Shown here one piece after another: positions 23,916-33,100 of a stretch of 64,000 bases of DNA. The stretch comes from Craspedostauros australis. Its lineage: Eukaryota; Bacillariophyta; Bacillariophyceae; Mastogloiales; Achnanthaceae. A model generated the notes under the pieces. It worked only from the letters and a program-made list of their open reading frames with translations, was not told the DNA's origin and searched no databases. The first letter of the stretch is position 1. Every line of letters begins with the position of its first letter. Location of the stretch: contig JAMXDE010000004.1 in assembly GCA_026770025.1 (NCBI GenBank), positions 1,116,001-1,180,000 of the forward strand. Direction: 5' to 3'. The translations under genes were made by a program, and so were the position numbers.

Positions 23916-25054
23916 GGTGAGTGATCGTAGCTCGCACTATGCTATTGTACTATACTGCACTATACTGTACTTGTCTGCGATTGCGATGATGGTCGTTGTC
24001 AAATTTGAATCGTCAATGGCGCCAAATCAGAAGGAGGATCCGGTGGATGCCTGTTTGGGGTCACCTGCGTTGCCGAATCTTCGCTCTCTCCTCTTACATA
24101 CAATACACAGTACTACTAATATGTTGCGGATGTGGCGTCAGGAGACTGGCAGGAATGTGATGGTTCGTGACTATCGGTGCTTGGGAGTGTGCTGGGCACG
24201 AGTATGAGGACGTTGGTACGTATTATAGTAATAGCTGTCAGGATACAGATGCTATCGTCCACCTGTACGACTACATGTACGATCTATTCGGTGTTCGTCT
24301 TGCCAACCGATGCCCCTGACTTTGGTGGTTGTCTTGCTCTTGTCGCGCTCTTGGTTTGTCGTGGCCTCTGTGTTGATCGGTGTGGATGCTGTGGGTGCTG
24401 CTGTGTTGTCCACGCTCCTCACAATCAGCGTGCAATGCGGGTTTGGTGGATGTCTTGGTTCAAATCATTGGACCGCGGACGACGCACAGGCCGTTTGATT
24501 CAACAGACTCAACATGCCGCAACAACGACATTTGGTTCATGTGGTCAAGGTCATCACACATGGTACGACCCAATCGAGCTCGACGCGCTCTTCGTGAAAC
24601 AACGGTTTTCCAAGGTCCACTTAACAACATCCACGTGCCGGCGTGCAACAACGAGCAACGGTCACCTTCCGCCCGTCACATTTTCGGAACGTTGACATCA
24701 GCCACAACAACGACCAATTCCTGTTTCGTGGTGCCATTCTCACGACCACCGCGTCCTTCTTCCTTGCCAGATTGATCGACATCGACATCCTCCTACTCCT
24801 CACAACAAGCAGCAACCACACAAGCAGCAACCACACAAGCAGCAACCACACAAGCAACGAGCATCAAGCATCAAGCACACAATCTTCCCGGTCTGCAACC
24901 GAGAAGACAAAGAAGAACAACAACAACAACATCACACAAGAAACAAGCGTTCTGCACAGCAACCCTTCCGACATTCACACAACACCAGTACGAACATCGT
25001 TTGAAGCTTCCTCCCTCATACGTGGTTTCTTGCACATCACACCGCATCTTCATC
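23916..25054. other. Divergent promoter region, nucleoporin / disordered protein
   Basis: About 1.1 kb between divergent starts. It holds CACGAGTA at 24198 and a 15-bp tandem repeat at 24807, then an A/C-rich leader. Several short frames here show no domain. Confidence 0.5.
24807..24857. repeat. 15-bp tandem repeat in a 5' leader
   Basis: Three exact copies of AAGCAGCAACCACAC plus a partial fourth, about 200 bp upstream of the ATG at 25055. Confidence 0.9.
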
Positions 25055-28000
25055 ATGGGCAGCGACACCTCCAAACCGGCGCGGGAGCATCAGCGACAAG
25101 CGGATGAGTATTCCCACCATGACCCAAACGAGTTCCGCATCATCTCGCCGACCTCCGACCTTTCCAACCCCTCCGACTTTCACCATGTCATCCGCCCGCA
25201 GCCGCAGCCCAGCAAGAAGAACAAGCGGCGTGGCAACGGTGGCAAGAACGGATCCAAGTCCAACAGGAGACGCAACCAGCAGAAGGTCACGGTCCCCACC
25301 TCCGCCCAGGACAGACGTCGCACATCCCGCGTCATCACCAAGTCCATTCCAGACATGAAGCAGCGCCACAAGAATCAGTTCGCATCCAACGGTGTGAAAC
25401 AGCACAATGAGCAGCAGCATCAGAAGCAGCAGTCGGGCGGATCCGGCAAGGGCGGACGCACCAAGAACGGCAGACAGCGCCAAAAGCGTGCCAACCACAA
25501 GCACGCGAATGACGGCATCGACAATCTCCAGAGCATCAGCTTCGACAAGGAGAACCAACAGGCCAACGCCGATCCCGACATGTACTTCGAGGAGGACAGC
25601 AAGGGCTTCCGCAAGGTCAAGCAGATCTTCGGCCAGTGCATCTCCAAGGACGTCGATGGCGGTCTCCTCGAGCCCATCATGGAAGAGCGCAGCAAGAGAC
25701 GCTCCAACAACAGCAAGGCCAGCCGCAAGAAATCGCTCGAGGAGCGCAAGGCGCAGAGGCCACTCGCGGAGCTTGCCGAGGACAACGCCTTTGGCGATTT
25801 CAACAACGCCAACGCCAAGTCCAAGGCCAACGCCGGCGATGATCGTCGCAAGAGCCGTGGCTCGGATACCGCCCAGAACAAGGACGCCGCCCAATTCAAC
25901 GACGAGAACGAGGATCTGCAGCAGATGTGGATGCAGAACATGCCATTCGCGTTCAAGGAGGACGTCCACGAGCTCGTCATGCCCAAGATGGCCACCGACG
26001 CTCCGCAATCCACGCCGCACCACATGATCTACTCCAACGGTGCCGTGCACCAGGCCGACGAGTACTTCGACCGCCTCGCGCAGAATGGATTCGTCAGCGC
26101 CACCAAGCAACCGCACCCTTCGCCGTACGTTGTGGCCAAGGAAGGGTCCATCTCCTCCTACTCCACCCTGACGCAGGAGCATCTCGAAGCCAACCAGCCC
26201 AAGGCAGCGACTCCGATGCAAAGCGCCACCCTCCTGGCACCAGCTCACTTCAACACCAAGGCAGCAGCAGCAGCGCCACCAACCATGCTGGGTGATGTCG
26301 GTGACGAGTCCAGCAACATCTCCCTTGACCTCTTCAATATTGCTTCAACCGCCACGAACAACAAGCCTGTGGAGGAGGAACCAAAGGCCGACGGACCCCC
26401 AGCGTCCCTGCCATTCAGCTCGCCTATGTTCGAGCCGATGGTGGGAGATATTGACAAGTCCGACGATGTCGAAGTCTTCCAGGATGAGGCATCCACCGAT
26501 GACATCGAAGAGTCGGAGGCCGACGACGTCGTCGGCGAGCTGCCATCGTCCAAGAAATCCATCGAGCATGTCATGGCCAACCTCGACACCCTCCTGCCGA
26601 AGACAAGGGTCTCGCTCGAGTCCAACGATGCATCCAGCGCCAGCCGCAGCGTGGGCAGCCAATCCGCCAGCAAGCCCGAAGAGCAGGAGGAAAGCCAGCT
26701 GAAGCTGTCCGCTCTGACTCTTGGCAGCTTCGCCATCCAACAGGCCTTCAGTCATGATGACTCCCACCTCCAGCAGGCGCTCGCCGTCGGAAACCACAAC
26801 CTCGATGATGAATCCGATGCGGAATCCGATGCCGAAAGCTACTTCAAGCCAGAGGAGGTCAAGAAGCGCCAGTCCACAGCAGTGGCCAACATGCCCCTCA
26901 ACCCCATCCAGCAGGTGGCCAGCCTCAAGATCAACACGGGAGGACCGCAAAATGACAAGCGCAGCAAGCTCGAGTCGCTCTTCCGCCCAATCCTCCCCAC
27001 CATGTCCGCCGACGATGCCGAGAGTCTCGGCAGCTTCGACCCGTACGAGATCAAGGTCACTGAGAGCGCCCCAAGCATGATGGAGTCGCAGAACTTCGAG
27101 CGCATCGCTTGGGATGCGGACTCCCCAGCCAACAGCCTTCGATTGGCAAACAGCAAGAACATCACGGCCATCATCCCGCTCATCAGCCCATCCATGATGT
27201 CCATCGACTCCCAGGCACCGGCACCATCCTCCACTATCAAGGGACCCGTGTCCGGACAGGCCATGACCAACGGCGCTTTCCTGTTCCAGGAGAAGTACGC
27301 CGAGGCAGACCCAACCTTCCTGCTCGAGGCCTTGCAACAGAAGAAGGCGAAGACCAGCCGACGACGCGACAGCGACATCTTTTCCATCGCCACCATCGCG
27401 TCGCGAACCGTGGTGTCATCTCGTTCCGAGGCCGCCAAGATCCCTGTCAAGAAGCAGCTGATCGACTACCGCGCCCCGAGCCCGCAGTCGTCCGCCCACG
27501 ATGAGCTCGCGGACCGTGTCGAGCTCCTGACTCTCGGACAGGGTGAGCACTACGGATCCAGAACGACCAGCAAGGTCCAAGCAACGGCAACAGGATCCAC
27601 TCTCGAGATCCCAGGCATCGAATCCAAGATGTCTGACCTCACGGATACCTTCAGCCTGACGAGCCTTCCAACCAGCAGCATTGCTCATCACCATGCCAGC
27701 ACGTTGGTCGAACCACAGGAAATCATCGAAGAGATGGTCAACGAAAGTACCTATTTGGACGACAACGAGGATGCAACTGTCACCGGCGCTGGCACATCCG
27801 TCGACAAGATCGATCAGCCAGTCGAGGACGATGAAGGAAATGAAACGGTGTTGGCAGAGGACATGCGCAGCTTGAATGAAGCGCTCAAACGCCAGTCCAG
27901 AGTTCATTTTGCTCCAACCAACAGCCCGCGTGAACAGGACTTCGTGATCATCCCTGAGGAGGGAGAATCAGCGACGCAATCCGTCAACCGTGAATCATTG

Positions 28001-29512
28001 GAGAGCGCCAACTCTGGAGCAAGCGGCACCACCAACAGCTCCGAGCAAACCTTCCACTGGGTGTACCGCAAGGATGGTGATCAGGTCACGGCTACACCAT
28101 TCGGCAAGGGCAAGAAGTCCCAGTACCAGCCCACCGCGAACGCAACCAACTCTCCGTTCCTCCGCTTCAAGGCGGCCAAGAACATCTTCAGCGACGCTAC
28201 GGCCCCGGCACCTGCTGCTGCTGCTGCTTCTGTGGAAGCTGCTCCAGCACCTGCCCCTGTCGTGCAGGCACCGAGCTTCGGCGCAGACAGCGTCAGCAGC
28301 CACAGCCGCAGCAGCTTGAAGAAGCAGAGCCAGGCCAAGGCTGCCATGGGCAAGAAGGAGAGCCCTGTCGTGGCAAAGAAGAGCAAGGCGCAGGTGAAGA
28401 GAAAGAACCGCCGCACCAGCTCCAGCAGCGCCGCATCCAGTGTCGTCTCTACCCGCATCTCGGAGCTCAACAAGCGCGTGTCCGACATGCGCAAGCTGAG
28501 ACGCAAGCGCCATTCGTCCACCGGAGTGGAGCAGAACGGTTCCTGCATGAACCCCCCGCTCATCCGCACCCAGGTGATCATGAACTACAAGATCGACGCC
28601 TTGGCTACGGGAAGCTTCGGCATGTCGTCGCAGGATGACTCCATCTCCGTCGACGAAGAATCCTGCGCCTCGTCGCAGCATTCTCGCTCTCAGTTGCAGT
28701 ACCTGGGACACACCAACGCGCAAGACATCTCCGTCATGTCGGCCGCATCCGACATCTTGTACCGCATCAACAGCATCCCAGAATCACCAGAGGCTGAGGA
28801 TGCCGAGGTCGAGAACTCTCACTATGTGGCTGGGCACAGCGTGCTCATGGATACCGAGGGCGATTTCAGCGACGACCACACCCGTTCGTCCCACGCCACC
28901 ATGTCCACTGTGTCCACCATCCGCCAGGACCGAAGCAGCGCCTTGAACGCTCGCTTCGCAGGCCACCGCGAGAGCACCGGATCCGTGTCCACCATGGCAT
29001 CGTCCAGAATCAGCAGCCTCCGCAACGATGTCTTCCGTGACAGAAGAGAGAGCAGCGATACCTTGGCCATGATCCAAGGCACCTACTCCACCGGAGCATC
29101 GACCCGCTACTCCCTCGCGTCCTCCGGAGAGAGCACGACCATGTCCGCCATCTTGGACAAGGAGAATGCCAACGCCATGCCATTCCGCCAGAGCAACAAG
29201 ACCGTGAAGCCGGTGGAGCAGATGCAGCGCTTCCACTCCAACATCCACCAGGACGGCGAGAACCAGGCCCCAGCCCAGAACACGCCAGGCGAGGCGCGCA
29301 AGTGGCGCCAGCTCGCCGCAGCGGCGAAGGAGAACGACTCTGCCCGCAAGCCAAACGGCAAGGGATTGTCGGCACAGAAGAGTCGCGGATTGTCCGTGCG
29401 CAACTTCAACACCATGAACAACAACAACAACAACACCAACAGCCTCAACAAAGGCACCACCAAGGGATGGAATCCATCTGGTGCCCGCACCGGGCTGTCC
29501 TTCGTCCAGTAA
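25055..29512 (+). CDS. Large disordered protein with N-myristoylation motif and KEN boxes
   Basis: 1,485 aa, intronless, no domain recognised. The frame is open a little upstream, but the first ATG is at 25055 and gives MGSDTSKPAREHQ, a consensus N-myristoylation signal (Gly2, Ser6, basic Lys7). It is followed within 100 residues by a polybasic stretch, SKKNKRRGNGGK then NRRRNQQK; together they predict membrane attachment. The rest is mostly acidic/Ser-rich and low complexity, with a basic block KKSKAQVKRKNRRTS near residue 1110 and an Asn run near the C-terminus. KEN degrons occur at about residues 165, 1369 and 1425, suggesting possible turnover by the anaphase-promoting complex (inference only). 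It converges on the next gene. Confidence 0.8.
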   Translation: MGSDTSKPAREHQRQADEYSHHDPNEFRIISPTSDLSNPSDFHHVIRPQPQPSKKNKRRGNGGKNGSKSNRRRNQQKVTVPTSAQDRRRTSRVITKSIPDMKQRHKNQFASNGVKQHNEQQHQKQQSGGSGKGGRTKNGRQRQKRANHKHANDGIDNLQSISFDKENQQANADPDMYFEEDSKGFRKVKQIFGQCISKDVDGGLLEPIMEERSKRRSNNSKASRKKSLEERKAQRPLAELAEDNAFGDFNNANAKSKANAGDDRRKSRGSDTAQNKDAAQFNDENEDLQQMWMQNMPFAFKEDVHELVMPKMATDAPQSTPHHMIYSNGAVHQADEYFDRLAQNGFVSATKQPHPSPYVVAKEGSISSYSTLTQEHLEANQPKAATPMQSATLLAPAHFNTKAAAAAPPTMLGDVGDESSNISLDLFNIASTATNNKPVEEEPKADGPPASLPFSSPMFEPMVGDIDKSDDVEVFQDEASTDDIEESEADDVVGELPSSKKSIEHVMANLDTLLPKTRVSLESNDASSASRSVGSQSASKPEEQEESQLKLSALTLGSFAIQQAFSHDDSHLQQALAVGNHNLDDESDAESDAESYFKPEEVKKRQSTAVANMPLNPIQQVASLKINTGGPQNDKRSKLESLFRPILPTMSADDAESLGSFDPYEIKVTESAPSMMESQNFERIAWDADSPANSLRLANSKNITAIIPLISPSMMSIDSQAPAPSSTIKGPVSGQAMTNGAFLFQEKYAEADPTFLLEALQQKKAKTSRRRDSDIFSIATIASRTVVSSRSEAAKIPVKKQLIDYRAPSPQSSAHDELADRVELLTLGQGEHYGSRTTSKVQATATGSTLEIPGIESKMSDLTDTFSLTSLPTSSIAHHHASTLVEPQEIIEEMVNESTYLDDNEDATVTGAGTSVDKIDQPVEDDEGNETVLAEDMRSLNEALKRQSRVHFAPTNSPREQDFVIIPEEGESATQSVNRESLESANSGASGTTNSSEQTFHWVYRKDGDQVTATPFGKGKKSQYQPTANATNSPFLRFKAAKNIFSDATAPAPAAAAASVEAAPAPAPVVQAPSFGADSVSSHSRSSLKKQSQAKAAMGKKESPVVAKKSKAQVKRKNRRTSSSSAASSVVSTRISELNKRVSDMRKLRRKRHSSTGVEQNGSCMNPPLIRTQVIMNYKIDALATGSFGMSSQDDSISVDEESCASSQHSRSQLQYLGHTNAQDISVMSAASDILYRINSIPESPEAEDAEVENSHYVAGHSVLMDTEGDFSDDHTRSSHATMSTVSTIRQDRSSALNARFAGHRESTGSVSTMASSRISSLRNDVFRDRRESSDTLAMIQGTYSTGASTRYSLASSGESTTMSAILDKENANAMPFRQSNKTVKPVEQMQRFHSNIHQDGENQAPAQNTPGEARKWRQLAAAAKENDSARKPNGKGLSAQKSRGLSVRNFNTMNNNNNNTNSLNKGTTKGWNPSGARTGLSFVQ

Positions 29513-30197
29513 GCGACGACGGATCGCACAGCCCGTGTGAACGGGCGATCATGAAACCAGACTGGATTCCATCAAGAGGGAGTGATGGCACGAGTACCCA
29601 ACTGTACTCTGCGAGTCCACCCCATCACAAATCATTTTGAAACTTGAACACCTCCAATCGTGAGGAGGTGCATCAAACAGCGGAGATGCGACGACGTCAA
29701 CGACGAACGGTAAGTTATTGCAGAAACGAACCGCGCAAGTCCATCGACCGTACACACGTATTCTTATGAGCACAACGCAGCACAACGCAGCGCAGAACAG
29801 CAAAGAACAGAACAGAGGGATGCATAGCAGCAAGAGCGCAGCGCACCCAGAGATGGTCATGTTGAGAATGATCACGAGAGCTCGTATCCATGCGGAGTTG
29901 GCGCCAGATCGTTTGTCGACGGCAGCCGCCCGCACTCTCAGAACGAGAAGTTGGATTCATGTCAATGGACCTGTGAGGATTATCGCATGAAACAAAATCC
30001 AACCAGATACGATGCAACAACACACCCATAGCAAGATGAGGACGAACGAACCACCCACCTATCAAATCTAACATCAAATAATCCAGAACGGTGGTATGCA
30101 ACATAAAACACACTCTTCTGCAACTCTGTTTCACTCTGGTTTATCCATGATCGTCACTCCATGTTGGTGTGTATGGACCACGTTCGTACGAGTATCA
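29513..30197. other. Convergent intergenic region
   Basis: Shared 3' region of two long genes. It carries CACGAGTA at 29589 and TACGAGTA at 30187, the latter three bases beyond the stop codon of the minus-strand gene. No gene seen. Confidence 0.5.
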
Positions 30198-33100
30198 TTA
30201 TTCAGCACTGTCGTCATACGAACCGTCGCCGAGGGTGTCGCTGGAGAAGTCGTCGGCATGAAAGTCCGATTCCATTGTGGGGAAGTCATTGTCGAAGTGA
30301 TGTTGACGGATCGGTTCGTGTTGGCTGGCACCTTCAATCACTGTGGGAACATCCGAGTATCTGGCCCGGCCACTTCCATTTCCTGCTCCCCCATCTTGTC
30401 CTGCTCCGTTCGTCGTTGGGATGTCTGACGTGGATGGCAGATGGAATCGATCCGATGAAGAGTTCCAACTTGACAGCGGTTCCGTGAAGCTGCCAACTCC
30501 ACCGTGATGAATCTGATACCCACCGGTTCCTCCGATGATGGAATTCGTATCCGGCAGCGTCGTGGCGATTGACCCAATGTCATCAATCACACCTTCCGAA
30601 AAGATGCTGCCTCGACGTTGCCGCAACAATCGCGTTGGCATGGATTGCATGTCGTCAACTTCGTGCGCACCCGTGCGGCTGTCACCGCCACCGTCGTTGC
30701 CGTCGCCACTGCCATCATCAGAGCGGCTCGGACGAGTACTGGGACGGACAAAGTGCCCATTCGTTGCCGCTGTTGATGGTGGATGCCCAAACAGCAACAG
30801 CTTCCGCCGTGCCAAGATCGTGTTTTGCACGGGCCGATCCATGATGGAATCCGTCCTGTCTTGAAAGATGTGACGGCACGTAGGGCAGGTGTCGTCCAGA
30901 CCGATGTGACGCAACGCGTGACATTCCTGTATCGCTTCGTCACGTTCGATCTGCACAACCTTCAAGCGATCTTCCATCCTCGACTCCGTCTCATGGACCG
31001 CTTGCATCATCCTGAGCTCGACGCTCTTGTGGTTCAGGATCGCCTCGCGCTGCAGGAAAGTGTTCTCCACCTCCAGATTCTGAACGAGCGCCTGGCTCAG
31101 CGCGAGCTTGCGCTTGAGTTCCAGGATCTCGCTCTCGTCATCCATGGATTTGCGTTTTGAGGTTTCGAACATGGACGTCAACGCGTCTCGACGCTTTTGC
31201 ACGCGGCGCTTTAACTCGCTCGCCCTTCTGCCTTTGGGCGTCGTCAGCATGGAGTTACGATCCATCGACCTGGTCGACAAATCACAAGGTGCGGCAGCAG
31301 CTTCGGTTGAAGTGAAGGAAGTTCTGTCGTGTCCATTTTCGCCACTGTTCCTTCTGGCTACGGGCACGTCGTCCCCGTCGTTATTATTCTGCAGTGGTTC
31401 TTCGTGATCGTGTGATAAAGCCTTGATTTCTGTTGAGCTTCGATGGGAAGACATCATCGAGTGTTCTGCATCACGCAGCACATCAGTTCCGTGTTCCAGA
31501 TCGCCATGTCCAACCTGCACGATGTGACCATTGGATTGCTTTGCGCTTGCGCTTGTGCCTGCGCCATTCATCTTGCCATCATCATGATCATCATTTTCAG
31601 CAGCAGTTGAACCATTGCCAATCACCTTCTGCGAAGCCGATCCATCGATCACGCCATCACCTGATGTCCCTGTGGCGTGCTTGTTGATACTCTCATTCTC
31701 AATCCCCCTGTCACCTGTGTTCGCCTTTCGTGGCGTGGCGCCTTGTGGAGACAGCTGCCGACTGCTCTCGATGCCATTCTCAGAAGCATTTCCACTCTGG
31801 TGTGAGCGTTCGGAATGCGCACTCGTATTACGTTGCGATTGAGGCTTCTCCGGCAAAGGAATGGTTTGATCTCCATTGTTATGAGGGTGCGGCGTGGTTG
31901 TTCCATTTGATTCATGCATGTCGTCGTGCGGATCCACACCTTCATCGACCGGCCCAAGTTTCGCACCAAATCCTCGTGTCGCCATTTCATCAAGAATGGA
32001 TCGCATTCCATTCGTTTGTCTTTCTTTTGCTTGCTTGTACATTGGGGTCGTATCATTTTTGTTCCACGCATCTGACGCTGTCTGGTGGAACGAAGCGCTC
32101 CGATGTTCCGAACCGTCTTCTTCCGTAACCACAGGCAACCCCATGGACGTCAAACGGTTGGAAGTGTCGTCGATGCGAGAGCTGCCCTCGAGATTGGAAT
32201 CGTAGGAATGCAATGAATCCTCCGACAACTGTTGCTTCGCAACGTGACTATCCAGAGAAGGGGGTTTCTTTTTGACGATCATTGTCTCTTGTTTCGCTGG
32301 ACGATGTTGCGAATGGAAGAGTGTGGCAGAAATGTTTGGTTTCGAACCCGCCGAGTTAACATCGGACATTTCGCTCATGATGCTTTCGCCAGGTGAATTC
32401 TCGAGGGACGGATGGATGGCAGTGTGCAAATTGCCGCGGTCTCGACTCGACTGAGCGATGCTTCGGGCCTTGCTCCAATCCATTTTCACCGGTGATAGAA
32501 ACCCCAACTGCTGTATGTGTCCTTGCTCTTGCCCTTGACCATGAGCGCCGTGATTGTTGTCGCTGTTGCTGTTGCTGTCATGAGCATGGTTGTACATGTG
32601 GATGTCTCCTAGGTTTTCATGGTCTCGCATATCATCGTCTTCAACTTCCTCTTCCGACATGACTTCGTAATCAGAGTCCTCGAACTGACCTACATGCGGC
32701 TCATGCCATGGACCCTTGTGGCTAGCGCCGCCGCCTTCGGCTTCGGAGGATGACGACTCTTCTTCGTACGCCGACTCTGTCGTGTCATGCTGCGAGGCGT
32801 ATTCAGTTCGTGATTTGGTGGAACTTGGCATTGCCTTTGGATGAGATTCATTCACATTCGCATGCATGTCATCGCTCTCGCCATGGTGTTCGTCTTCGTT
32901 GTGAGTCACAGAATGCATCACGGTCGATGCTATGCTATCATCTTCTGAATGCAAAGACTTGGTGCCTAGCTTTGCCTTGAGATGGTGGCGTTGTCGATGT
33001 TGATGCTGCTGCTGGCGTTGCGTAACTCCATTGCCATGATTCGTTCTGATATTCGAGCTGTTATGGCCGGCTTCCATCATTGTTTGGTTTGCATCCTTGT

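Noticed and set aside
24807-24857. Short direct repeats considered as a CRISPR array
   Set aside because: Units are contiguous 15-mers without spacers in a eukaryotic leader; a plain tandem repeat.
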